Assembly (NCBI GenBank): GCA_024680695.1
Contig: JAILBW010000229.1
Location: 1-55,097 of the forward strand
Length of the DNA stretch: 55,097 bases
Direction: 5' to 3'
Source of the DNA: Bacteroidaceae bacterium
GTDB lineage: Bacteria; Bacteroidota; Bacteroidia; Bacteroidales; Bacteroidaceae
The notes under the pieces: generated by a model
Seen by the model: the letters and a program-made list of their open reading frames with translations, nothing else
What the model was told of the DNA's origin: nothing
The model's database searches: none
Shown here: positions 25,644 through 34,323 of the stretch, piece after piece
Numbering within the stretch: the first letter of the stretch is position 1
Layout of the letters: each line of letters begins with the position of its first letter
Translations under genes and position numbers: made by a program

Positions 25644-26478
25644 ATTTTTCTTCACCGATACTCTTATAATTGGTGGCGAGGTTGAAGAGGTTGTCGGCGT
25701 AGTGGACTTTCTCGAGTGCCTGCATGCCTGCCTGGCGGTCGCCTACCTGATTGGCCAGCCGGATGGCTTGGTTGTACGACTCGGTGGCGCGCTTCAGTAA
25801 CATCTGTTTTGAGTGGGTGATTTCCATGCTCTGATTGCCCACGAAGATGCCCGTATTCGCCCGGGGTATCATGCGAGCGGCCTCGATCAGTTCGTCTCCG
25901 GCCGTCAGCCAGGCATTGCGCTCTTCCTGTCGCCGCAGCTTGATTGTGGATTCCAGGCGTTTGTTCTCTTCGGTTTGCTTTTGATTCTCCTCCGCCAATT
26001 CGCCTTGGATGCGCACCAGTTCTTCGGCAGTCCGCATGGTCTCTTGGTCTATCACCTCTATGTCGGTGTGCAGACGGGATATCTCCCGTTCCTTCGCCTC
26101 GAACGAGTGCTGCAGTGCATCGATTTCGGCCAGCAGTTCCTTGTTCTGTGCAGCGTCCTGACGCGCCTTGTCCAGCTCCTCTCTCAGCATTTTCATTGCC
26201 GTGAAGAGTTGCTCCGACATGTTCGTGCCGTTGATGGAACCGCTGCGTTCGCGCTCACCCTCGAGCTGCAAGGTGTAACCCGTCACTTTGTTCATCAGCA
26301 ACAGGATGCGGAAGAGTTCCTTGCGCTCCTCCATCAGGGTGCCGGCCATCTCGTTCTTGTTCTTTACCGCCGTCTCCAGCTCGCTGGCGTCCATCGTCAC
26401 CTTCTCTTGGCCCGGGCTGCAGGCACTGGCAGCCAGAGAGACGATGGTCAGCAGTATGTAAAACTTCTTTCTGTACAT
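25636..26478 (-). CDS. Coiled-coil lipoprotein (module gene 3)
   Basis: 280 residues. Lipoprotein signal: MYRKKFYILLTIVSLAASAC, Cys at residue 20. The middle (about 95-190) is a long heptad-rich coiled coil (ELDKARQDAAQNKELLAEID, EEnQKQTEENKRLESTIKLR). The C-terminal 80 residues look tetratricopeptide-like (KRATESYNQAIRLANQVGDR), ending in TNYKSIGEEKYE. It resembles the neighbouring lipoprotein in plan: Cys-anchored, MEERK/MEQRK.L.RIL near residue 50, coiled coil, then an alpha-helical tail, so the two are likely distant paralogues. Probably in the periplasm or at the outer membrane. Function unknown. Confidence 0.8.
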   Translation of the reverse strand: MYRKKFYILLTIVSLAASACSPGQEKVTMDASELETAVKNKNEMAGTLMEERKELFRILLLMNKVTGYTLQLEGERERSGSINGTNMSEQLFTAMKMLREELDKARQDAAQNKELLAEIDALQHSFEAKEREISRLHTDIEVIDQETMRTAEELVRIQGELAEENQKQTEENKRLESTIKLRRQEERNAWLTAGDELIEAARMIPRANTGIFVGNQSMEITHSKQMLLKRATESYNQAIRLANQVGDRQAGMQALEKVHYADNLFNLATNYKSIGEEKYE

Positions 26479-26496
26479 TGTAGCGCTGTGTCTTGG

Positions 26497-27294
26497 TTAT
26501 TCGCCTTCCAGTTGCCTGAGCTTCGCGTTGGCGTTGCTGATTTTCTGACTGGCCGATGGGGCGCCCATGCTGCCGGCTGTTTCGTAGCACTTGATGGCTC
26601 GGCGCAGGATGCGCTTGTTGGCCTCGCGGACGCCTTTCACCAGCTTTCCCCGTTTCTTCACCACCTGGGTCTCGTCGGCGCTTTCCACCAGCTTGTCTCC
26701 CACATCCAGCCATGTCTGGCGGCGAATGTCATCGATCTTGTCTTCCTCGCCGAGCAGGCGTTCGTGCGTGGCACGAAGGGTTGCCTGGGCATCCTGCAAG
26801 TCGGCATTCTTCTGCCGCAACTCATGGATTTTCCGGTCCAGCTCGTCCTTTTTCACCCATTTCACCGTGCGCAGGCGCGCAATCTCGGCCTCGCGCTCGC
26901 TCACCGTGCGTTTCAGTTCGTCGAGCATCTCCAGCAGTTGCACATTGTCAGCCGCCAGTTCGCGCGCCTCGTCAATTTCGCGTCCGATGGCCTTGAGCTT
27001 CGCCGTGATACGGTTGGCCATCGAGGTGTCCCGCAGCGACTGGTTTTGCTCGCGGTCGTTCTCCAAGGCGTAGGCATCACTGGAGAGTTCGTCGAGGCTC
27101 CGAAGTATCCGATACATGGTCTTGCGCTGCTCCATCGTAGCGCTGGCCAGTATGTCCGTCTCGTCTGCCAAACTGGAGAGAGTGGCCGAGTCCACCTTCA
27201 CGGAGCCCGCCTTACGGCCGCAGCCGGCCAACAGGCCAAGGGTGCATGCCCAGAGGAGGAGGTGTCGTGCTAAAGTCCTTTTTCCAACAGCCAT
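26497..27294 (-). CDS. Coiled-coil lipoprotein, probable paralogue of the next gene (module gene 2)
   Basis: 265 residues. Lipoprotein signal MAVGKRTLARHLLLWACTLG then LLAGC, Cys at residue 25. Then ATMEQRKTMYRILRSLDELS, parallel to LMEERKELFRILLLMNKVTG in the downstream gene, a coiled coil (LEMLDELKRTVSEREAEIAR, KDELDRKIHELRQKNADLQD), and a helical tail with KRILRRAIKCYETAGS, comparable to KRATESYNQAIRLA next door. Its start overlaps the end of the 705-residue gene by 25 bases, a strong sign of translational coupling. Function unknown; an envelope-spanning spacer or sensor is an inference from the coiled coil and lipid anchor. Confidence 0.8.
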   Translation of the reverse strand: MAVGKRTLARHLLLWACTLGLLAGCGRKAGSVKVDSATLSSLADETDILASATMEQRKTMYRILRSLDELSSDAYALENDREQNQSLRDTSMANRITAKLKAIGREIDEARELAADNVQLLEMLDELKRTVSEREAEIARLRTVKWVKKDELDRKIHELRQKNADLQDAQATLRATHERLLGEEDKIDDIRRQTWLDVGDKLVESADETQVVKKRGKLVKGVREANKRILRRAIKCYETAGSMGAPSASQKISNANAKLRQLEGE

Positions 27295-29387
27295 CCGTCA
27301 AATATCATTTTAATCTTAAACGCTTTCTTGTCCTGCTCCACCCGGCCAATGCCCAACTGGGGCGAGCTGAGGCTGCCCGTGGCACGGTCGTAGGTGATGT
27401 CCACCGTCTGGAGGTTGGCATTGTTGTCGAGCACAACCATCCGGAGCCGAGTGCCGTCGCCGTCTGTGGCATGCACCTCGGCGCCTGTGGTGCCAAAGGG
27501 GATTTCCGCATCGTTCATCCGAACCACGAGCCACGAGTTGCCCTCCAGCGAGGGGTATTGCATATCCGCGACGGCCGAAGAGGGCGCATCGGCGGACGAG
27601 TTGCAACTGCGGGCAGCGAGGAAGAGCACAAAGGCGACCAGCACGGCGCAGAGCACCCATCCGTAGAGTGCCTTGCCCTTCGGGAGGTACTGCGTCCAAC
27701 CCTCTTTGGATGGTTTGTGCTCGGACGTTGGTGGTGGCGGTGGCGGCAGAGACGGCTTTTTGCGCAGCGTCACCATCACCTGGCGGGTGAGGCTGCCATC
27801 GGTCGGCTCCACCTTGGTCACGCTCTCGTATCCCTCGGCCGAGAACGCAAAACTGATATTGTCAGCAAGCGCCTCTTTGCGGAATGCAATCGTGACGGCC
27901 TCCCGCTTTCCGTTCTGCAGGCGGCTGACTGCCCGTCCCTGCTTCGTGCCGGATGTCCACACGATGAGAATATCCTCCGCTGCATGGCCTTGCAGCTCGG
28001 CAGCAATGAGGAAGTTGATGGTCTCCGATGGCGGTGGGGGCGGCGGAGTCTGCTTTTTTCGCAGTGTCATCCGCACCTGATGTGTGGGAATGCCATTGTA
28101 TTTCTCCACCTTGATTGCTTCCTCGTATCCCTTGGCCGAGAAAACGAAACGGATGTCATCGCCGACTTCCTCCTTCGGCAATTGGATTGTCACCTGCTTC
28201 CTCTCCCCGTTCTGGAAGTGGCTAATCTCCTGTCCGCCATTCCTGCCGGAATTCCACTTTATGAGAATGTCGCCGGTGGCATGGTCGTCCAATTCCGCCG
28301 CAATGTGGAAGGAGACGAGGTCGTCCGCCTTCTTCTCATCGGGATTCTCATCGGTCGAACTATCCGCGGATTTGTCAGTTGACTTGTCGGTCGTCTTGTC
28401 GGTTGACTTATCGGTCGTCTTGTCAGTTGACTTGTCGGTCGTCTTGTCGGTTGACTTGTCGGTCGTTTTGTCGGTTGACTTGTCAGCCGTTTCAGACAAG
28501 TTTATCCAAATGAGATTTGTTGAAAACTGCTCATCCTCCCCGATGTTTACATTGAAATCGCCACGCTTGACTGGCTTTTTCACCTCGGCACTGGCAAAGC
28601 CTGCCACGGCCTGTATGGTCAGTTCGATAGAAGCTTCATTACCAAAGGCCGTCTTTTTTATGGCACGATACAAAGGAGTATATATCTTGGAAGACCCTGT
28701 CTCGATGATTTCGCCATTTACGATAAACTTGAAGTTCACATGGCCTTTAATCTTCGTCTTCTTCTTTAGCACAGGCTTAATGCAGATGCCTGCAGCAAAC
28801 GGCTCCAGATTACGGGCAATGATGGTGCCCACAAAGAAGGAACGAATGTATGTCCTGAGAGTATCGAGAGAATCGTTTCCTCCGGGATGCGAGGCCTTGT
28901 TTCTTACTTCACGACCGCGTTCAAGATACTCTGTCGCTTGTAATGTCTGCTTGTTGTAATAGCTACGCTTCTTCAGTTCCTGAATGCATTTTCCGATCAT
29001 CCACTTCTTATTCCCGGACAGCTTCTCCGGAGAAAAGGAAACGGAGTCGATATGGTGCAGCAAGCACTGGAGAAACTCCTCGTACGTTCTCGCGGTTATC
29101 TGATCTTCCGATTCAAAAGTCAAGCACGGAACACCATCCACTTCAACGCAGTTTTTCTCAATGTCGTTGCAGAAATTTTTCAAGGTGTCTTTACTGCTCT
29201 CAAGTGGAGTATTCCTGAGAATATCAAAGCATGACTCCCATACCGCGATGATGTGCTCACGACTCTTCTGCTGATTGTCGGAAAAGTATTTCTTAAAGAG
29301 TTCTTCGACCTCTCCCTGACTGGTGAAGTCCGACTTGTTGCTGGCAATATAGTCTGCCAAGACGCGTATGATATCTTTTTCTTCCAT
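27270..29387 (-). CDS. Large membrane-anchored protein with HEPN-like N-terminus and repeat linker (module gene 1)
   Basis: 705 residues, no signal peptide. Residues 1-200 are helical and contain GREVRNKASHPGG; R162-N-K-A-S-H167 fits the HEPN RNase motif (R, polar residue, H after four). About 200-295 is beta-rich. About 299-338 is a Thr/Asp/Lys tandem linker (STDKTTDK). Two related beta-sandwich, PEGA-like domains follow (DDLVSFHIAAELDDHATGDI; SETINFLIAAELQGHAAEDI), each ended by a poly-proline hinge (QTPPPPPP, PSLPPPPPP). One membrane segment (WVLCAVLVAFVLFLAARS, about 575-593) and a C-terminal extracytoplasmic domain (SLEGNSWLVVRMND...) complete it. Lysines before the membrane segment suggest a cytoplasmic N-terminus. 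First gene of the module, 75 bases after speA. Confidence 0.8.
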   Translation of the reverse strand: MEEKDIIRVLADYIASNKSDFTSQGEVEELFKKYFSDNQQKSREHIIAVWESCFDILRNTPLESSKDTLKNFCNDIEKNCVEVDGVPCLTFESEDQITARTYEEFLQCLLHHIDSVSFSPEKLSGNKKWMIGKCIQELKKRSYYNKQTLQATEYLERGREVRNKASHPGGNDSLDTLRTYIRSFFVGTIIARNLEPFAAGICIKPVLKKKTKIKGHVNFKFIVNGEIIETGSSKIYTPLYRAIKKTAFGNEASIELTIQAVAGFASAEVKKPVKRGDFNVNIGEDEQFSTNLIWINLSETADKSTDKTTDKSTDKTTDKSTDKTTDKSTDKTTDKSTDKSADSSTDENPDEKKADDLVSFHIAAELDDHATGDILIKWNSGRNGGQEISHFQNGERKQVTIQLPKEEVGDDIRFVFSAKGYEEAIKVEKYNGIPTHQVRMTLRKKQTPPPPPPSETINFLIAAELQGHAAEDILIVWTSGTKQGRAVSRLQNGKREAVTIAFRKEALADNISFAFSAEGYESVTKVEPTDGSLTRQVMVTLRKKPSLPPPPPPTSEHKPSKEGWTQYLPKGKALYGWVLCAVLVAFVLFLAARSCNSSADAPSSAVADMQYPSLEGNSWLVVRMNDAEIPFGTTGAEVHATDGDGTRLRMVVLDNNANLQTVDITYDRATGSLSSPQLGIGRVEQDKKAFKIKMIFDGWLLEKGL
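28371..28495. repeat. 12/24-bp coding tandem repeat (STDKTTDK linker)
   Basis: On the plus strand the unit is TTGTCGGTTGACTTGTCGG then TCGTC (24 bases), about five near-identical copies. The period is a multiple of three, so copy-number change keeps the frame and only alters linker length in the module gene 1 protein. Confidence 0.85.
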
Positions 29388-29462
29388 CTTACATCTTACT
29401 GAATTGAAAAATTGCTATTTCGGAAATGGAGGTGCCGATATGCGTTGGCGATTGGACGGAGA

Positions 29463-31355
29463 CTATTCCAGATAAGTATATCCGTAGAGTCCCGAACGGT
29501 AGTTGCTGATGAATTCCTTACCCTCGGCTGCGGTAATCTTGCCGTCCTTGATGGCGCGGCTCACCCAGATTTCGAGGCGGCGCACCAGTTTCTTGGGGTC
29601 GTACTGAACGTACTCGAGCACATCGGCTACCGTCTCGCCATCGATTACCTGCTCAATCTCGTAGCCATCCTCGTTGACGGAGATGTGCACGGCATTCGTA
29701 TCGCCGAAGAGGTTGTGCATGTTGCCCAGGATTTCCTGATAGGCTCCGACAAGGAAGACGCCGACATAGTAGTGCTCGTCGGACCTGATGGGATGCAGGG
29801 GGATGTAGCTCGTCTGCTGCCCGCCGTTCACGTAGGCCGAAATCTTTCCGTCCGAGTCGCAGGTGATATCCTGAAGCATTGCGCTGCGCGTAGGCTGTTC
29901 GTTCAGTCGGTCGATGGGCATGATGGGGAAGAGTTGGTCGAGGGCCCACGAGTCGGGCATCGACTGGAAGAGGCTGAAGTTGCAGAAGTACTTGTCGGCC
30001 ATCTGGCGGTCCAGCTTGCGCAATTCGTCGGGGACATGCTTCTGGTGGTGGGCCAGTTCGGCAATCTCATGACTAATGGCCCAGTAGAGCGACTCGATCT
30101 GGGCGCGCGTCTTGAGGTCGATGATTCCGTGGCGGAAGAGGTCGAGGGCCTCCTCGCGAATGTCCTCAGCATCGTGCCAGTCCTCGAGCATCGAGCGGCT
30201 GCTGAGCTTGTCCCAGATTTCCGTCAGTTCGTGGACGAGTTTGTGGTCGTCGGCGCCTGGCTGGAAGTCCTCGGGCATCTGCGGTGCCGACACGCTTTCG
30301 AGCACATCGATGATGAGCACGCTGTGGTGGGCTGTCAGCGAGCGACCGCCCTCGGTGATGATGTTCGGATGGGGAATCTGATTCTTGTCGGCGGCCTCGA
30401 CAAGTGTATAGATGCAGTCGTTCACGTATTCCTGAATGCTGTAGTTCACGCTGCTCTCGCTGTTGCTGCTTCGAGTGCCGTCGTAGTCAACGCCCAGTCC
30501 TCCTCCGCAATCGACAAACTCGATACCGAACCCCATTGCGTGGAGCTGGACATAGAACTGTGCCATCTCGCGCAGAGCGGTACTGATGCGGCGTATCTTG
30601 GTAATCTGGCTGCCAATGTGGAAGTGAATCAGCTTCAGGCAATCGCGCATGCCCATCTCGTCGAGCATCTGCAGGGCCGTGAGCAGTTCGCTGGAGTTGA
30701 GGCCGAACTTGCTGGCATCGCCGCCGCTCTCTTCCCATTTGCCTGCGCCGCTGCTGGCCAGCTTGATGCGGATGCCCAGATTGGGACGGATGCCCAGTTT
30801 CTCGGCCGTCTCGGCAATAATCCTCAGTTCGGGAAGCTTCTCGATAACGAGGAAGACGCGCTTGCCCATCTTCTGGGCGAGCAGTGCAAGTTCGATGAAG
30901 TTCTGGTCCTTGTGGCCGTTGCAGACAATCAGGCTGTCCGAATCCATGTTGGTGGCCAGGACGGCATGCAGCTCAGGCTTCGAGCCTGCCTCAAGACCGA
31001 GGTTGTAGCGCTTGCCGTGACTGATGATTTCCTCAACAACGGGGCGCATCTGGTTCACCTTGACGGGAAAGATGATGAAGTGCTCGCCGTGGTAGTTGTA
31101 TTCCTTCGATGCCTTGCGGAAGCATTCGTCGGTCTTCTCGATACGGTTGTCCAGAATATCGGGGAAACGCAGCAGCATGGGAGCCGTTACATGACGCGAG
31201 GCAAGGTGATCGACCACCTCCTTGAGGTCCACCTGGACACTGTTCTTCTTCGGTGTCACAAAGACGTGTCCCTTCTCGTTGATGCCAAAGTAGTTCACAC
31301 CCCATCCCTTGATGTTGTAAAGCTCCTCAGAGTCTTCAATTCGCCACTTTCTCAT
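29463..31355 (-). CDS. speA: Biosynthetic arginine decarboxylase
   Basis: 630 residues, PLP-dependent fold III decarboxylase, the usual length for SpeA. Makes agmatine from arginine for polyamine synthesis. Motifs: N-terminal WRIEDSEELYNIKGWG, the PLP lysine in IFPVKVNQMRPVVEEI (about residue 98), HFHIGSQI (about 245), VDCGGGLGVDYDG (PLP phosphate loop), and the C-terminal LVRRLEIWVS. It shares its strand with aroK and topA upstream; the gap to aroK is 19 bases. The pathway link to argB, separated here by the unknown module, is arginine supply. Confidence 0.95.
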   Translation of the reverse strand: MRKWRIEDSEELYNIKGWGVNYFGINEKGHVFVTPKKNSVQVDLKEVVDHLASRHVTAPMLLRFPDILDNRIEKTDECFRKASKEYNYHGEHFIIFPVKVNQMRPVVEEIISHGKRYNLGLEAGSKPELHAVLATNMDSDSLIVCNGHKDQNFIELALLAQKMGKRVFLVIEKLPELRIIAETAEKLGIRPNLGIRIKLASSGAGKWEESGGDASKFGLNSSELLTALQMLDEMGMRDCLKLIHFHIGSQITKIRRISTALREMAQFYVQLHAMGFGIEFVDCGGGLGVDYDGTRSSNSESSVNYSIQEYVNDCIYTLVEAADKNQIPHPNIITEGGRSLTAHHSVLIIDVLESVSAPQMPEDFQPGADDHKLVHELTEIWDKLSSRSMLEDWHDAEDIREEALDLFRHGIIDLKTRAQIESLYWAISHEIAELAHHQKHVPDELRKLDRQMADKYFCNFSLFQSMPDSWALDQLFPIMPIDRLNEQPTRSAMLQDITCDSDGKISAYVNGGQQTSYIPLHPIRSDEHYYVGVFLVGAYQEILGNMHNLFGDTNAVHISVNEDGYEIEQVIDGETVADVLEYVQYDPKKLVRRLEIWVSRAIKDGKITAAEGKEFISNYRSGLYGYTYLE

Positions 31356-31374
31356 AATACATGGATCCTAAAAT

Positions 31375-31902
31375 CTACACTCCCAGCTCCCGGCGCAGGA
31401 GGTCGATGGTTAAAGCTATTTTCTCGAAGTTGTCCAAGAGGTCTACGTTGATGACATGTTTCGCCTGCATGTAGAACGGCTCGCGCTCCGACAGTGACTC
31501 GCGAATGTAGGTCAAGAGTTCCTCGCCACTCTTGTTCTTGATGAGCGGCCGCTCGACGCGAGCCATCTTCAGGTGGGCGGCAAGCACTTCGGGGCTGGCC
31601 TTCAGATAGACGGTTTCGCCAAGCGAGTTCATGTACTGCATATTGTCGAAGTAGCATGGCGTACCGCCGCCGCAAGAGAGCACTACATCCTCGAACTCGG
31701 CCACCTCATGGAGCATGTTGTACTCCAATTGGCGGAAATGTTCCTCACCGTCCTCGCGGAATATTTGGGACACCGAACGCCGGTAGCGTATCTCGATATA
31801 CCAGTCGAGGTCGTAGAACGACACGCCCAATGCCATCGCCAACTGGCGACCTACGGTGGTCTTGCCAGACCCCATATATCCGACGAGGATGATGCGTGTC
31901 AT
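31375..31902 (-). CDS. aroK: Shikimate kinase
   Basis: 175 residues. Phosphorylates shikimate with ATP in aromatic amino acid synthesis. Motifs: Walker A GYMGSGKTTVG (residues 8-18), FYDLDWYIE (shikimate-binding Asp), VSQIFREDGEEHFRQLE, and VVLSCGGGTPCY (Walker B-like GGG). LIKNKSGEE and lid residues VERPL are present. It starts ten bases after the topA stop codon and ends 19 bases before speA, so it is co-transcribed with both. Confidence 0.95.
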   Translation of the reverse strand: MTRIILVGYMGSGKTTVGRQLAMALGVSFYDLDWYIEIRYRRSVSQIFREDGEEHFRQLEYNMLHEVAEFEDVVLSCGGGTPCYFDNMQYMNSLGETVYLKASPEVLAAHLKMARVERPLIKNKSGEELLTYIRESLSEREPFYMQAKHVINVDLLDNFEKIALTIDLLRRELGV

Positions 31903-31912
31903 TAGTTATTGG

Positions 31913-34264
31913 TTATTGCTTCTTTTTCGGGAAATACCGGCGTTTGGCAGCGGGTTTCTCACCCGTCTCCTTATCCTGCTGCTCGTGAATCAGCTTCATG
32001 CATTCTTCAAGCGTGATTTCGGAAACGTGTTCATGCACGGACTTCGGCAAACGGTAGTTGGCACCCTTATAATTAATGTAGGGTCCATAGCGCCCGTTCA
32101 GGATTTCGAGGTCGGGTGCTTCGGCGAAGGTCTTGAGCTGTCGCTTCTGCTCGGCTTGCTGCTTTTCCACAATCAGGCGGATGGCTTCGTCGAAACTGAT
32201 GGCCATCGGATCAGTGCCTTTGGGCAGTGAGGCGAACATTCCGTTGCAAGCCACGTATGGACCATAGCGCCCGGATGCGACTGTCACCTCGTGGCCTTCG
32301 TGCTCGCCGAGCAAGCGAGGAAGGCGGAAGAGGTCGAGTGCCTCCTCGAGGGTGATAGTGTCTATGCTCTGCTCCTTCTTTAGTTGTGCAAAGCGGGGCT
32401 TCTCGCCGAGTTCGGAGTTGCCAATCTGCACCACAGGACCGAAGCGGCCAATCTTGACACTCACCGGGAAGCCCGTCTTCGGGTCATCGCCCAGCATGCG
32501 CTCGCCCACCCGATGTTCGCCGCGCATCTTCAGCGACTGTTCGACCATCGGATTGAAGTTGGCATAGAAGTCGCTGATGACATGCGTCCACTCGGTGCGT
32601 CCTTCGGCAATCTCGTCAAACTCCTTTTCCACATCGGCCGTGAAGTTGTAGTCCATGATGCTGGGGAAGTTTTCCAGCAGGAAATCGTTCACGACGGTGC
32701 CTACATCGGTGGGGACCAGTCGGGCCCGTTCGGCACCAAGCGTAACCTCGCTGGTCGAAGCCAGAATATCGTCGCCCTGCAGTACGAGCGTCAGGCAGTC
32801 GTGTGTGTCGCCGGGTTTGTCGCCCTTGGTCACGTATTCGCGCTGCTGTATGGTGGTGATGGTGGTAGCGTAAGTGCTGGGGCGGCCAATGCCCAGTTCC
32901 TCCAACTTGCGCACGAGGCTCGCCTCGTTGTATCTCGGGGGATGCTGGGAGAATCGCTGGGTGGCAGTCACGGTCTGGCGTGTGAGCATTTCGCCGAGAT
33001 ACGTCTCAGGCAGCTGTGCACTGCGCTCCTCTGCGTTTTCGTCCTCTTGCGGCTGAGCGTCGCGATAGAGGCTGAGAAAGCCGTCGAACTTCACCACTTC
33101 GCCCATAGCCACAAATGTTTCCTCTTGACCGGAGATTCCGATAACCACCTGTGTCTTCTCGATCTCGGCATCAGCCATCTGGCTGGCGATGGATCGTTTC
33201 CAGATAAGTTCGTAGAGGCGGCGTTCGGGGAGTGTACCCTCGATGTGCGTCTGGTCCATATAGGTAGGACGGATGGCTTCGTGGGCCTCCTGTGCACCCT
33301 TCGAGTGGGTGTGATAGTGGCGTATCTTTACATATTGTTCGCCCATCTGTTCGGTAATCACTTTCTTGCTGGCATTGAGGCAGAGGTCGCTCAGGTTCAC
33401 GCTGTCGGTACGCATATAGGTAATGCGTCCGCTCTCGTAGAGGCGCTGGGCCACGGTCATTGTCTGGGCCACGGTGAAGCCGAGCCGATGAGCTGCTTCC
33501 TGCTGGAGCGTACTCGTCGTGAAGGGAGGTGCGGGGACACGTTTCTGCGGTTTCGTGGTGATGTCCTGCACGGTAAATTCTGCACCGCGGCAACGCTTAA
33601 GGAAGTCCTCGGCCTGCTCGCGCGTGGTGAACTTGCGGCTCAACTCTGCACGAATCTCACTGCCGTCAGGTGTCGTGAAAACGGCGATCACACGATAGTT
33701 GTCCTCAGACTGGAACAGTTGTATCTCTCGCTCGCGATCGACAATTAGCCTGACGGCTACGCTCTGCACTCGTCCAGCACTGAGTGACGGCTTCACGCGT
33801 CGCCACAGGACGGGACTTAGCTTGAAGCCTACAATGCGGTCGAGAACTCGACGCGCCTGCTGGGCATTGACCAGGTTCAGGTCGATGTTGCGCGGATGGT
33901 CGATAGCGTTCAGGATGGCCGACTTCGTGATTTCGTGAAACACGATGCGGCGGGTATGCTCCGGACTCAGATGGAGCACCTCCGAGAGGTGCCAGCTGAT
34001 AGCCTCTCCCTCGCGGTCTTCATCGGATGCCAGCCATACGGTCGATGCCTCGCTGGCCGCTTTTTTCAGCTGCGCTACCACCTTGGCCTTGTCCGTCGGT
34101 ATTTCATACACAGGCGAGAAGGTGTCTATATCAATGCTGAAGGAATGTTTCTTCAGGTCGCGAATGTGTCCATAGCTGGAGAGTACGGTATAGTCCTTTC
34201 CAAGAAATTTCTCAATTGTTTTTGCCTTGGCGGGACTCTCCACGATAACCAGATTTTCTTTCAT
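31913..34264 (-). CDS. topA: DNA topoisomerase I (type IA)
   Basis: The track start at 34306 is too long. The family N-terminus MKENLVIVESPAKAKTIEKF begins at ATG 34264, giving 783 residues. Relaxes negative supercoils. TOPRIM acidic motif DEDREGEAISWHL (about 105), active-site Tyr in RITYMRTDSVNLS (about 290), GRPSTYATTI further on, and a C-terminal pair of repeats with RYGPYVACN and RYGPYINYK in place of Cys4 zinc ribbons. The tail KPAAKRRYFPKKKQ is basic. This Cys-less C-terminal repeat form is usual for Bacteroidetes TopA. A TACCTTTG box lies at 34293-34300. Confidence 0.96.
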   Translation of the reverse strand: MKENLVIVESPAKAKTIEKFLGKDYTVLSSYGHIRDLKKHSFSIDIDTFSPVYEIPTDKAKVVAQLKKAASEASTVWLASDEDREGEAISWHLSEVLHLSPEHTRRIVFHEITKSAILNAIDHPRNIDLNLVNAQQARRVLDRIVGFKLSPVLWRRVKPSLSAGRVQSVAVRLIVDREREIQLFQSEDNYRVIAVFTTPDGSEIRAELSRKFTTREQAEDFLKRCRGAEFTVQDITTKPQKRVPAPPFTTSTLQQEAAHRLGFTVAQTMTVAQRLYESGRITYMRTDSVNLSDLCLNASKKVITEQMGEQYVKIRHYHTHSKGAQEAHEAIRPTYMDQTHIEGTLPERRLYELIWKRSIASQMADAEIEKTQVVIGISGQEETFVAMGEVVKFDGFLSLYRDAQPQEDENAEERSAQLPETYLGEMLTRQTVTATQRFSQHPPRYNEASLVRKLEELGIGRPSTYATTITTIQQREYVTKGDKPGDTHDCLTLVLQGDDILASTSEVTLGAERARLVPTDVGTVVNDFLLENFPSIMDYNFTADVEKEFDEIAEGRTEWTHVISDFYANFNPMVEQSLKMRGEHRVGERMLGDDPKTGFPVSVKIGRFGPVVQIGNSELGEKPRFAQLKKEQSIDTITLEEALDLFRLPRLLGEHEGHEVTVASGRYGPYVACNGMFASLPKGTDPMAISFDEAIRLIVEKQQAEQKRQLKTFAEAPDLEILNGRYGPYINYKGANYRLPKSVHEHVSEITLEECMKLIHEQQDKETGEKPAAKRRYFPKKKQ

Positions 34265-34292
34265 TGAACCGATTGATTGGTGAATTTGGGCG

Positions 34293-34300
34293 CAAAGGTA
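34293..34300 (-). promoter_or_regulatory. Promoter -7 box (TACCTTTG) of the topA-aroK-speA operon
   Basis: TACCTTTG 29 bases before ATG 34264; no TTTG at the -33 distance. It may drive topA, aroK, speA and possibly the unknown module and argB. Confidence 0.55.
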
Positions 34301-34323
34301 GTGCAAAAATTCCTTTCCTTACC

